From assembly GCF_004217145.1 (NCBI RefSeq), contig NZ_SHKR01000011.1, positions 1,550,001 through 1,614,000 on the forward strand: DNA of 64,000 nucleotides, given 5' to 3'. Positions 24,735 through 35,490 of this stretch are shown in pieces (the stretch's first letter is position 1; the number at the start of each line of letters is the position of its first letter). This DNA comes from Kribbella rubisoli. Its GTDB lineage: Bacteria; Actinomycetota; Actinomycetes; Propionibacteriales; Kribbellaceae. The notes beneath the pieces are model-generated. The model was not told where the DNA came from. It searched no databases and saw nothing but the letters and a program-made list of their open reading frames with translations. The position numbers and the translations under genes are program-made.

Positions 24735-25307
24735 TCAGCCCACAATCAGGCTCATCGCCTCCGCGCGGGTGACCGGATTGCGCAGCTGACCGCGGACCGC
24801 GGACGTGATCGTCTTGGCGCCCGGTTTCCGGACACCGCGCATCGTCATGCACAGGTGCTCGCACTCGATCACCACGATCACGCCGCGCGGCTCGAGGATC
24901 TCGACCAGCGATTCGGCGACCTGAGTGGTCAGCCGTTCCTGGATCTGCGGTCGTTTCGCGTACACGTCGACCAGTCTCGCCAGCTTCGACAGCCCGGTGA
25001 TGCGCCCGTCCCGGCTCGGGATGTACCCGACGTGCGCGACGCCGGTGAACGGGACCAGGTGGTGTTCACAGATGCTCCAGACCTCGATGTCCTTCACCAG
25101 GATCATCTCGTCGTGCTCGAGCGCGAACGTGGTCGTCAGGACGTCCCCGGCGCTCTGACCGAGCCCGGCGGTGATCTCGGCGTACGAGCGCGCGACCCGG
25201 TCCGGCGTGTCCCGCAGCCCCTCGCGGTCCGGGTCCTCCCCGATCGCGAACAGCAACTCCCGTACGGCGTTCGCCGCCCGCTCGTGGTCGAAATTCGGTG
25301 ACGTCAT
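24735..25307 (-). CDS. folE: GTP cyclohydrolase I
   Basis: A 190-residue FolE converting GTP to dihydroneopterin triphosphate, the entry to folate. Motifs: [40 protein letters not shown] (zinc Cys and the catalytic His pair), [28 protein letters not shown], and [20 protein letters not shown] with the second zinc cysteine. The ATG at 25307 gives the usual N-terminus; an in-frame ATG seven codons earlier is possible. It follows ftsH with a hairpin terminator between. Confidence 0.96.
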   Translation of the reverse strand: MTSPNFDHERAANAVRELLFAIGEDPDREGLRDTPDRVARSYAEITAGLGQSAGDVLTTTFALEHDEMILVKDIEVWSICEHHLVPFTGVAHVGYIPSRDGRITGLSKLARLVDVYAKRPQIQERLTTQVAESLVEILEPRGVIVVIECEHLCMTMRGVRKPGAKTITSAVRGQLRNPVTRAEAMSLIVG

Positions 25308-25340
25308 CCGGCCACTGTAAATTTCCACGCCGCAAACAGC

Positions 25341-25370
25341 GACGCCGCCACCCAGTGGGTGGCGACGTCG
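25341..25370 (-). terminator. Probable transcription terminator after ftsH
   Basis: A near-perfect inverted repeat (GACGCCGCCACCC-AGT-GGGTGGCGACGTC) lies just downstream of the ftsH stop and upstream of the folE start on the minus strand. The stem is strong with a 3-nt loop, and a short T-run (CTGTTTG) follows in the minus direction. It may also partly insulate folE. Confidence 0.6.
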
Positions 25371-25376
25371 CAGTTG

Positions 25377-27416
<2,040 letters not shown>

Positions 27417-27591
27417 GATCGAGGCCTAAGCCCCGTCCCTCCTAGCTCGGCAGGCCCGGGTATGGCGGGCTTGTGACGGTAATACCAGTCCAAGTGTCTC
27501 GTGTCGCACAAGACAACACAGCACGAGGGTCACCAAAGGACAGTACGACCCGTTGTACAGGCCGTCACCAAGTCTGCCTTGTCGGAGCGGG

Positions 27592-28148
<557 letters not shown>

Positions 28149-28149
<1 letters not shown>

Positions 28150-29165
28150 CAGCCTGTCACATCCGGGCCGAGGATGATGAATCCGCCCTTGCGGATCGCG
28201 CGAACGCCCTGTGGCAGGTCGATCCAGCGCTGTCCGCGCCAGTCGGTCACCAGCGCCTCGACCGACGCGATGTGTCCCGCGGTCAGGTCCGTGGCCCGGC
28301 AGCCGGCTTCCAGCGCGGCCTGCCGCAGTACCCGCGTGCGGATCGCAGCGGGCTCGTCAGTCAGTACGCCGACTTCTGCGCGCACCTCACTCTCGGCGCG
28401 ACTCAGTGCGGTCTCGGCAACGTCCGCAGCCAGCAGGTCGAGCGCATCGGCGTCCGCCCGCAGCAGTCCCGCCGTACGAGCCAGCGCCTCGACCACACCA
28501 GGCCCGAGCGCCTCCTCCAGCACCGGCAGCACCTCGTGCCGCACCCGCACCCGCGTGTACTGCGGGTCGTCGTTGTGCGGGTCATGCCACGGCCGAAGCC
28601 CCGACGCGATACACGCCGCCGCCGTAGTGGCCCGCGGTACCTCTAGAAACGGCCGCCGGAGCAGTCCGACCGCCGGAGCCATCCCAGCGAGCGACCGCGC
28701 CCCTGACCCACGCCCCAGCCCGAGCAGGACAGTCTCCGCCTGATCATCGCGGGTGTGCGCCAGCAGTACGACGTCCGCTGCCAGCTCGTCCGCCGCGTCC
28801 CGCAGAGCGTCGTACCGCGCAGCCCGGGCCGCAGCCTCCGGACCGCCGTCGCTGCCGACCTCCACCGCACGCACCAGCACAGGCTCGAGCCCTAGCGTCC
28901 TGCACTGCTCAGCTGCGGTCGCCGCGATGTGCGCGGAGTCCGGCTGCAGACCGTGATCGACGACAACCGCTCCGGCCCGCAGACCGAGCTTGGGCGCCTC
29001 GAAGGCGGTCACGGCCGCAAGCGCGAGTGAATCCGTGCCGCCGGAGCAGGCGACCAGCACAGTGGTCCCGTGAGGCAGCTCGGCGAGCGTCGCCCGGACC
29101 GCCTCCCGGGCGCGAGCTATCGCCGGGTGCAGCTTCCCCCGTCTGCGCTCGACCAGCTCTTCCAT
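28149..29165 (-). CDS. tilS: tRNA(Ile)-lysidine synthetase
   Basis: A 338-residue TilS that changes C34 of tRNA-Ile(CAU) to lysidine. The PP-loop ATP motif is VLVACSGGTDSLALAA (SGGTDS, residues 41-46), followed by VVDHGLQPDS, DVVLLAHTRDDQAETVLLGLGRGSG and PFLEVPRATT. The C-terminal part is short, as in other actinobacterial forms. I chose the ATG at 29165, which does not overlap the upstream gene; a GTG/ATG start 12 codons earlier (29201) would overlap it by 29 bp. Confidence 0.94.
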
Positions 29166-29172
29166 GGCCGAC

Positions 29173-30267
29173 TCAGCCGTGGAGTCGGGTGACCCAGGCA
29201 TCGGGGTTCGCGATCTCGGTCTTGGTCGGCAGCGTGTTGGGGCCGGTCCAGACCCGGTTGAAGCCCTCCATCCCGACCTGATCGACCACGCGACGTACGA
29301 ACGCCGCACCGTCCTTGTACTGACGCAGCTTCGCGTCCAGCCCGAGGAGCCGCTTCAGCAGCTGGTCCACCGGGTTGCCGCTCTGCCGGCGCGACGTGAA
29401 CTTGGACCGGATGTGCTCGACGGTCGGAATGACCGACGGCCCGACCCCGTCCATCACGAAGTCCGCATGGCCCTCCAGCAACGACATGACCGCGGTCAGC
29501 CGATCCAGCACCGCACGCTGCTCCGGCGACTGCATCAGGTCCACCAGGCTCAGCTCAGCCTCACCACGCACCGACCGTCCCAGTCGCTGCACAGCCTCCC
29601 GGAACATCGCGGCGTACGCCGACGCGTCCAGCTCGGCCTGGTCGAGGAACAGCGCGATCTCGGACCGCAGGTGGTCCCGCAGCCACGGAACGGCGGTGAA
29701 CTGCACCCGGTGCGTCTCCTCGTGCAGACACACCCACAGCCGGAAGTCACGCGGTACGACGTCGAGCTCGGACTCCACGTGCATGACGTTGGGAGCCACG
29801 AGAAGCAGCCGGCCGGTCAGGTGAGGCCGATCCGGGTCGGGCTCAGCCGGGTAGAACGGGTCGAACTGTCCGAGCACCCGGGACGACAGGAAAGCCAGCA
29901 GCGCCCCGGCCTCGATGCCCGTCACCCGTGAGCCGACCGCGGACGACAGACCGGCTGTCCGGTCCGCCTTCTCACGCAGCTTGTCGGCCAGCGGCTGCAG
30001 CACGGTCCGGAAGCCGTCCGCGTTCGCCTGCACCCAGCCGGGCCGGTCCACGATCACTACGGGCGCGGTGGCCGAGGTGGCCTGCAGCCCGGTGAACTCT
30101 CGGACGTGGCCCTCGGACTCGGCCGCGAACTGACGCAGCTCCGCGACCACCTGGTCCGCCTCCGCGCGGCTGACCGCCGGGCCGGGGCGCAGCAGCTTCC
30201 GCGCAACACCGGTCGCCAGCTGCCAGTCGACCATCTCGGTCGTGGTCTCGCCTTCAGCCGTACTCAT
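29173..30267 (-). CDS. Zinc-dependent metalloprotease, DUF2342 (zincin) family
   Basis: A 364-residue protein of the actinobacterial DUF2342 family. The zinc site is LHEETHRVQF (HEETH, residues 182-186) with a downstream third-ligand candidate LEGHADFVMD near residue 263. This is an HExxH...E/H zincin layout. No signal peptide is visible, so it should be cytoplasmic. It lies just upstream of tilS with a 7-bp gap, an arrangement common in actinobacteria. Homologues have been annotated as F420-biosynthesis-associated on weak grounds. Peptidase class is plausible; substrate unknown. Confidence 0.85.
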   Translation of the reverse strand: MSTAEGETTTEMVDWQLATGVARKLLRPGPAVSRAEADQVVAELRQFAAESEGHVREFTGLQATSATAPVVIVDRPGWVQANADGFRTVLQPLADKLREKADRTAGLSSAVGSRVTGIEAGALLAFLSSRVLGQFDPFYPAEPDPDRPHLTGRLLLVAPNVMHVESELDVVPRDFRLWVCLHEETHRVQFTAVPWLRDHLRSEIALFLDQAELDASAYAAMFREAVQRLGRSVRGEAELSLVDLMQSPEQRAVLDRLTAVMSLLEGHADFVMDGVGPSVIPTVEHIRSKFTSRRQSGNPVDQLLKRLLGLDAKLRQYKDGAAFVRRVVDQVGMEGFNRVWTGPNTLPTKTEIANPDAWVTRLHG

Positions 30268-30306
30268 ACAACGACCCTAGTGCTATGTCCCAACATGCGC
30301 CCGTGG

Positions 30307-31665
30307 TCAGCAGCCGCAGTTGGCCAATGCTGCCGTGGTCCGGTCGAGGGCGGCGCGAGCGTCCAGCGTCTTCGGGACCGGGACGCTGTCACTGGCGACT
30401 GCGAACACCAGGAGCGTGCCGGAGCGGTCACGGGCGTACCCAGCCAGGCTGTGGACACCGGTCAGCGTTCCCGTCTTCGCATGGACCAGTCCGGTCCCCG
30501 TGCCGGTACCGGCGGTAGTGAATCGCTCCCTGAGGCTCCCGTTGAAGCCGGCGATCGGGAGGCCGGTCAGAAGATGCCGCAGCTCCGGGTGGTCCTTGGA
30601 GATCGCCACCCGGACCGCACCGGCCAGCAGGTCGAGCGGGACCTTGTTCGCCCGGGTCAGACCGCTGCCGTCGTAGATGCGGGCCTTGCTGACATCCAGA
30701 CCGAGCTTGGTGAGCGTGGCGCGCACGCCCTTCACGCCACCGACGTACGAGCCGCCGTTGCGGGTCGCGATGCCGACCTGCCGCAGCAGCACCTCGGCGC
30801 CGTCGTTGTCGCTGTGCTGGTTGATGTACTCGACGATCTGCCCGAGTGTCGGCGACTTCACCAGCGCCAGCGGGGCGACCTTGGCCTGGGCTGTCGCAGC
30901 CTTGACGGTCGGGGCCACAGTGATCCCGTAAGTGGCCAGCAGCTTCCCGAACGACGTGGCCGCGGCCTGGGCCGGCAAGGGTGCCCGCTTCGCCATCCCG
31001 GGCGAGAGGCGGCCCTCGTTCACCCAGAGGGCCGTCGTCGGCGCGGCGATCCCCTCTGGGACGTAGTTGGCTTCCCAGTTCGCATTGACCGCCGGACCGG
31101 TGAACAGCGAGGCGTCGTACCCGAGGGTGACCCTGGTGACGCCCTGCGCCTTCAAAGCCTTCGCAGTACTTGCTGCGAGCGTTTGGAGGGTTGCGCGAGC
31201 CGGGTAGTCCGACGCCTGCTTCACAGCGAGCAGCGGGTCACCGCCGCCGACCAGAACGATCGAGCCCTTGCCGGCGCTTACGACCTTGGTGGTGAACGTG
31301 TGGTCCGGCCCGAGCGTCGCCAGCGCCGAGACCGTGGTCAGGAGCTTCAGAGTCGAGGCAGGTGTGTACGGCGTCGCCGCACCGACCGAGAACAGCGGCT
31401 TGCCGCGCGATGCGTCGTACACGTAGACACCGTGGTGCGGGCCGAGCGACGGGTCCTTGAGAACCGCAGCGAGCGCCTTGCCGACACCGGCCGCCGTCGG
31501 TGCGACGCCCTCGGTGGTCAGGGGTGCCAGGACGGGCGGTGCCTGCTGGGTGGTCCGGACTGATCCGGGTACGGCGTCTGCGCTACTCACCAGGCCGGCG
31601 CACATGCTCGCGCACAGCGCCGTGGTGAGCAGCGTGACGAATGCCGCACGGGCAGGTCGTGCCAC
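30307..31665 (-). CDS. dacB: D-alanyl-D-alanine carboxypeptidase/endopeptidase (PBP4-type, S13)
   Basis: A 452-residue exported penicillin-binding protein. A signal peptide (about 1-31) precedes an S13 domain with its three active-site motifs: TPASTLKLL (SxxK), [13 protein letters not shown] (SDN) and [11 protein letters not shown] (KTG). Such enzymes trim the fifth D-Ala from peptidoglycan stem peptides or cut cross-links. It starts with GTG. It is divergent from ppa with 50 bp between starts and is 39 bp upstream of the zincin gene's start, reading toward it. Confidence 0.93.
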   Translation of the reverse strand: MARPARAAFVTLLTTALCASMCAGLVSSADAVPGSVRTTQQAPPVLAPLTTEGVAPTAAGVGKALAAVLKDPSLGPHHGVYVYDASRGKPLFSVGAATPYTPASTLKLLTTVSALATLGPDHTFTTKVVSAGKGSIVLVGGGDPLLAVKQASDYPARATLQTLAASTAKALKAQGVTRVTLGYDASLFTGPAVNANWEANYVPEGIAAPTTALWVNEGRLSPGMAKRAPLPAQAAATSFGKLLATYGITVAPTVKAATAQAKVAPLALVKSPTLGQIVEYINQHSDNDGAEVLLRQVGIATRNGGSYVGGVKGVRATLTKLGLDVSKARIYDGSGLTRANKVPLDLLAGAVRVAISKDHPELRHLLTGLPIAGFNGSLRERFTTAGTGTGTGLVHAKTGTLTGVHSLAGYARDRSGTLLVFAVASDSVPVPKTLDARAALDRTTAALANCGC

Positions 31666-31715
31666 CTGGCTGCTCCTGTCATTCGGTCGGTCGGAACCGT
31701 GACAGTATCTGCCGT

Positions 31716-32204
31716 ATGGAGTTCGACGTCTTCATCGAGATCCCCAAGGGCACTCGCAACAAGTACGAGCTGGACCACAAGACCGGTCGGCTCCGGCTGG
31801 ACCGGACACTGTTCACGGCCACCCAGTATCCGTCCGACTACGGGTTCATCGAGGACACCCTCGGTCAGGACGGCGACCCGCTGGACGCGCTGGTCCTGCT
31901 GACCGAGCCGACCTTTCCCGGCTGCCTGATCAAGGCCAGGGCGATCGGCATGTTCCGGATGACCGACGAGAAGGGCCCGGACGACAAGGTGCTCTGCGTC
32001 CCGGCCGGTGACCCGCGCCAGGAACACCTGCGCGACATCCACCACGTGCCGGAGTTCGACCGGCTCGAGATCCAGCACTTCTTCGAGGTCTACAAGGACC
32101 TCGAGCCCGGCAAGTCCGTCGAAGGCGCCACCTGGGTCGGCCGCTCCGACGCCGAGGCCGAGATCACCGCCTCCTTCCAGCGCCTGAAGACCGAAGGCCA
32201 CTAG
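31716..32204 (+). CDS. ppa: Inorganic pyrophosphatase
   Basis: A 162-residue soluble family I pyrophosphatase. It hydrolyses PPi to two phosphates and drives biosynthetic reactions. Signatures: [48 protein letters not shown] (three metal-binding aspartates), [30 protein letters not shown]. Length fits bacterial enzymes. The ATG at 31716 follows the divergent dacB promoter region. Copy 2 of the 89-bp palindrome begins 17 bp after the stop codon. Confidence 0.97.
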   Translation: MEFDVFIEIPKGTRNKYELDHKTGRLRLDRTLFTATQYPSDYGFIEDTLGQDGDPLDALVLLTEPTFPGCLIKARAIGMFRMTDEKGPDDKVLCVPAGDPRQEHLRDIHHVPEFDRLEIQHFFEVYKDLEPGKSVEGATWVGRSDAEAEITASFQRLKTEGH

Positions 32205-32220
32205 CCCGCGCACCCCCGTC

Positions 32221-32309
32221 CGTCTCAGGGGTCAACCCCTCAGGTGGTCGCTTGCCCCCTCGGATGCCTGGGGGGCAACCGGCAACCTCGGGGGTTGACC
32301 CCTGAGACG
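32221..32309. repeat. 89-bp nested palindromic repeat, copy 2
   Basis: Second copy of the element. The outer arms (CGTCTCAGGGGTCAACCCC and GGGGTTGACCCCTGAGACG) pair perfectly over 19 bp. An inner TTGCCCCC / GGGGGGCAA stem replaces the GATCGGTT stem of copy 1. It lies between two converging genes (ppa and the MarR gene), 17 bp from each stop codon, where it could end both transcripts. Confidence 0.9.
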
Positions 32310-32326
32310 GACGAGGCGGGTGGGGG

Positions 32327-32758
32327 TCAGTCGGCGGACAGGCGGCGGAGGAGGGCGAGGAGGGTTTTGCGCTCGGAGGCCGTGAGGGGCTCCAGCAGGT
32401 CTTTCTCGGCGGCGTAGATGAGTTGGTCCATCGCGTCCAGCTGCTTCTCGCCGGCCGGGGTGATGGCGACGATCTTGCGGCGCCGGTCGGCCGGGTCGAC
32501 CCGGCGCGCCAGCAGCTGCAGCTCCTCGAGCTCGTCGAGCAGCGTGACCAGATCGCTGCGGTCGAAGCCGATGCGGTCGGCAAGCGTCGCCTGAGCGGCC
32601 TCGCCGTCGTCGGCCAGGCTCGCGAGGACGTGATAGTGCTGCGTCCGGACACCGGCCTGCGTCATGTGCTCCCGGACCAGTCGCTGGGCGTGCTGGCTCG
32701 ACCGCCCCAGCGCCCACAGCACCTGGTCGGCCAACCGATGCGTCGGCGCCTTCTTCAC
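32327..32758 (-). CDS. MarR-family transcriptional regulator
   Basis: A 143-residue winged-helix repressor. The layout is typical: helical N-terminus (HRLADQVLWALGRSSQ), HTH (AAQATLADRIGFDRSDLVTLLDEL), wing (LLARRVDPADRRRKIVAITPAGE) and C-terminal dimer helices. It starts with GTG at 32758. It diverges from a zinc-less alcohol dehydrogenase/quinone reductase gene, and a palindrome lies between them. That suggests it represses the oxidoreductase and itself until a small aromatic or electrophilic ligand binds. Confidence 0.88.
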   Translation of the reverse strand: MKKAPTHRLADQVLWALGRSSQHAQRLVREHMTQAGVRTQHYHVLASLADDGEAAQATLADRIGFDRSDLVTLLDELEELQLLARRVDPADRRRKIVAITPAGEKQLDAMDQLIYAAEKDLLEPLTASERKTLLALLRRLSAD

Positions 32759-32793
32759 CCCCCAACTCTATTGGCATCGTTCACTCCTGGCGT

Positions 32794-32832
32794 TATCGTG
32801 GGTATCTCCCATTATTTATGGCTCCCACGATA
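32794..32832. promoter_or_regulatory. Candidate operator between MarR gene and oxidoreductase
   Basis: Perfect 9-bp inverted repeat TATCGTGGG (32794-32802) and CCCACGATA (32824-32832) with a 21-bp AT-richer spacer. It fills most of the 87-bp divergent region. Centre-to-centre spacing of three helical turns suggests two dimer sites or a looped regulator. Binding partner (MarR or the LysR two genes on) is inferred. Confidence 0.55.
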
Positions 32833-32845
32833 TGGAGATCCCACC

Positions 32846-33808
32846 ATGCGCGCAGTGCGCTTCCACCGCCACGGCGGACCCGACGTCCTCCAGCTCGAGG
32901 AGGTCGCCGTACCCGAACCCACCGCCGGTCAGGTCCTGATCGAGGCCGAAGCGATCGGTGCGAACGCCATCGACGCCGTACTCCGTCGCGGCGGCTCACC
33001 CTGGGACCGCCCACTCCCCGGCGCCCTGACCGGAGACGTCGTCGGCCGCATCGTCAAGCTCGGCCCGGACACCCCGCCCGGCGTCGCCGTCGGTCAGCGC
33101 GTCTCGGCGCTCACCGTGGATGCCTTCGCCGACTACGCCGTCGCCGACGCCGCCTTCCTCGCCTCGATCCCCGACGAAGCCGACGCGGCCGAAGCCTCGA
33201 TGATGTCGCTGACCGCCCCGCTCGCCCTTCGCGTACTCGAGTCGGGTCACATCCCGGCCGGCGGCACGGTTCTGATCCAGTCCGCCGCCGGCACGATCGG
33301 CCACCTCGCCACCCAGTTGGCCCGCTTCTACGACCCGAAGACGATCATCGGTACGGCGTCCAGCGCGAAGAAGCTCGACTTCATCCGCGAACTCGGCGCC
33401 GAGCCTGTCGATATCAGCAACCCCGACTGGCCGGACAAGGTTCGCGCCCTCGCCCCGGCCGGCGTCGACGCCGTCCTCGACGCGGTCGGCGGCACGGTCT
33501 TCGACCAGGGCCTCGAACTGGTGAAGCCGCTCGGCCGGATGGTCTCGTACGGCGCCATCACGACCGAGGTCCCGGCCGTCCCGGTGCTCGGACTCCAGCT
33601 CCGGATCCTCACGGGCGTCTCGCTGTACGGCTGGCAGCAGGCCCGCCCCGACGAGGCCCGCGCCGACATCGCCGAGGTCGTCCGCCGCTGGCAGTCCGGC
33701 GACCTCCGCCCGATCGTGCACGCCACCCACCCGCTGACCGACGTCGCCCGCATCCACGAGACCCTCGACGCCCGCGAGAACCTCGGCCGCCTCGTCGCCG
33801 TCCCGTGA
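32846..33808 (+). CDS. Zinc-independent quinone oxidoreductase / MDR-family alcohol dehydrogenase
   Basis: A 320-residue medium-chain dehydrogenase/reductase. The GroES-like N-terminal half (RAVRFHRHGGPDVLQLEEVAVPEP, GANAIDAVLRRG) lacks the catalytic zinc cysteine/histidine set. The Rossmann half has GTVLIQSAAGTIGHLATQLAR, a quinone-reductase signature. It most likely reduces quinones or enones with NADPH. It stands between a divergent MarR gene and a downstream LysR gene on the same strand (26 bp gap), so it may belong to an electrophile-response module. Confidence 0.88.
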   Translation: MRAVRFHRHGGPDVLQLEEVAVPEPTAGQVLIEAEAIGANAIDAVLRRGGSPWDRPLPGALTGDVVGRIVKLGPDTPPGVAVGQRVSALTVDAFADYAVADAAFLASIPDEADAAEASMMSLTAPLALRVLESGHIPAGGTVLIQSAAGTIGHLATQLARFYDPKTIIGTASSAKKLDFIRELGAEPVDISNPDWPDKVRALAPAGVDAVLDAVGGTVFDQGLELVKPLGRMVSYGAITTEVPAVPVLGLQLRILTGVSLYGWQQARPDEARADIAEVVRRWQSGDLRPIVHATHPLTDVARIHETLDARENLGRLVAVP

Positions 33809-33834
33809 GAAGCATCGACCGATAATGTTGTCGG

Positions 33835-34725
33835 GTGGAGCTTCGGCAGATGCGGTACTTCGTCGGCGTCGCCGAGGAACTCCATTTCGGCAAGGCCGCC
33901 GAGCGTCTCTACATCTCCACACCGACCCTGAGCCAGCAGATCAAGCAGCTCGAACGCGAGGTCGGCACCACGCTGCTGATCCGGCACAGCCGCGGCGTCG
34001 AGCTCACCCCGGCCGGCCGGGTGTTCCTGGCCCGCGCCCGCGAAACCATCCAGGCGGCCGGCCTGGCGCTGAAGGACACGCGCCGGGCCGCCGGCCTGGA
34101 CGAACCGGTCCTGCGGCTCGGCCTGCTGAACGGCATCCCGGGCTGGCTCCCCGCCGCCCTCGAACAGCTCGCCACCGAACGCTTCCCGAACAGCACGGTC
34201 ACCCTCGAGGCCGGCACGACCACCGATCAGCTCCGGATGCTGACCGCCGGCGAGATCGATCTCGGCCTGGTCCGTACGCCGCTGACGTTGCCTCCAGCAA
34301 TTACTTCCGAACACCTGGCCGCCGAGGAGCTCGGCGTACTGCTGACCGCGACCCACCCGCTCGCCGTACGCCCGGCGCTCACGCTCGATGACCTCACCGG
34401 CCTTGAGCTGATCTGGATCCCACGAGCCGCCGCCCCGGAGTTCTACGACGAGACGATCCGCCGGCTCGGTCCCGGCGTACGGCTCAGCGATATCAGCATG
34501 AGTCACTCGCAGCTCCGCTCGGCGCTGCTCGTCCGCAGGTCCGCGATCAGCCTCGGATCCCGCCGGGCCGCGACCCCGGACGTCGTCTGGCGACCCATCG
34601 AAGGCCGCCCGCTGATCGCCCGGTACGCCGCGGTCTGGCGCACCGATTCACGCAACCCGGTACTCCAGGCAATGATCGTTAGCCCCGGCCTAACGATCGT
34701 TAGCCAGCACGTCGTGGTCGACTGA
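33835..34725 (+). CDS. LysR-family transcriptional regulator
   Basis: A 296-residue LTTR. The N-terminal HTH (MRYFVGVAEELHFGKAAERLYISTPTLSQQIKQLEREVG) is canonical, followed by the linker helix and a two-lobed effector domain (PVLRLGLLNGIPGWLPAALEQL; EIDLGLVRTPL). Start is GTG at 33835. It follows the oxidoreductase by 26 bp and precedes an SDR gene, so it may regulate either. An inverted repeat in its final codons (34674-34698) may be an operator for the downstream gene. Confidence 0.92.
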   Translation: MELRQMRYFVGVAEELHFGKAAERLYISTPTLSQQIKQLEREVGTTLLIRHSRGVELTPAGRVFLARARETIQAAGLALKDTRRAAGLDEPVLRLGLLNGIPGWLPAALEQLATERFPNSTVTLEAGTTTDQLRMLTAGEIDLGLVRTPLTLPPAITSEHLAAEELGVLLTATHPLAVRPALTLDDLTGLELIWIPRAAAPEFYDETIRRLGPGVRLSDISMSHSQLRSALLVRRSAISLGSRRAATPDVVWRPIEGRPLIARYAAVWRTDSRNPVLQAMIVSPGLTIVSQHVVVD

Positions 34726-34759
34726 CGCGTCCGGTGGTTGGCTCGAAACGTCAACCACC
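34674..34759 (+). promoter_or_regulatory. Inverted repeats upstream of the SDR gene
   Basis: GATCGTTAG (34674-34682) and CTAACGATC (34690-34698) form a 9-bp inverted repeat with a 7-bp gap, inside the last codons of the LysR gene; a further GATCGTTAG follows at 34695-34703. Then GGTGGTTG / CAACCACC (34733-34740, 34752-34759) makes a hairpin with an 11-nt loop just before the SDR ribosome site. These may be an operator and a leader structure; evidence is symmetry only. Confidence 0.45.
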
Positions 34760-34771
34760 GAAGGAGTCTCA

Positions 34772-35479
34772 GTGCAGGAACACGTAGTGATCGTCGGCGG
34801 CAGCTCCGGCATGGGCCGCGCTCTCGCCGCCGAGCTCGTTGCCCAAGGCAGCGAAGTCACCATTGCCGGCCGCTCACCCGGCAAGCTCGACGCGGTACGC
34901 CGGGAGCTCGGCGTACACACCGTTGCCATGGACCTCGGAATCGAGCGGGACATCGAACGGCTCTTCGCCACCACCGGCAAGGTGAACCACATCGTCACCA
35001 CCGCCGCGGACGTCGGCGGGGCTTACCAGCCGATCAGCGAGTACGACGTGGACGCGGCCCGGGCCGCGGTCGATTCCAAGCTGCTCGGACCGTTGCTGCT
35101 CGCCAAGCACGGCGCGTCAGTGCTCGAACCCGGCGGCTCGATCGTGTTCACCTCGGGTATCGCGGCGTACCGTCCCGGGCCGCGGGCATCGTTGCTCGCG
35201 GCACTCAATGGCGCGCTGGCGTCACTGGCCGCGGCGCTCGCGGTCGAGCTCGCGCCGATCCGGGTCAACGTGGTGTCCCCCGGCTGGGTCGCCACCCCGA
35301 TCTGGCACGACGTCGCCGGCGACGCGGCGCCTGCCACCTTGGCCGCGATGGCGGACCGCCTCCCGGTCGGCCGCATCGGCCGGACCCAGGACATCGCGGC
35401 CGCCATCATCGCCCTGCTGCGCAATGGTTTCATCACCGGCACCGTTCTACACGCCGACGGCGGACACCGGCTGGTCTAG
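34772..35479 (+). CDS. Short-chain dehydrogenase/reductase
   Basis: A 235-residue SDR. The cofactor loop is VIVGGSSGMGRALAAELVAQG with AGRSPGKL suggesting NADP preference. The canonical catalytic YxxxK is not obvious: the usual Ser is in IVFTSGIAAYRPGPRASLLAALNGALA, where the conserved Tyr is followed by R-P-G-P and no Lys is four residues on. It may therefore be an atypical SDR. The end (GRIGRTQDIAAAIIALLRN...LHADGGHRLV) matches the classical family. GTG start at 34772 after GGAG. Confidence 0.82.
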   Translation: MQEHVVIVGGSSGMGRALAAELVAQGSEVTIAGRSPGKLDAVRRELGVHTVAMDLGIERDIERLFATTGKVNHIVTTAADVGGAYQPISEYDVDAARAAVDSKLLGPLLLAKHGASVLEPGGSIVFTSGIAAYRPGPRASLLAALNGALASLAAALAVELAPIRVNVVSPGWVATPIWHDVAGDAAPATLAAMADRLPVGRIGRTQDIAAAIIALLRNGFITGTVLHADGGHRLV

Positions 35480-35490
35480 GGAGATACAGG

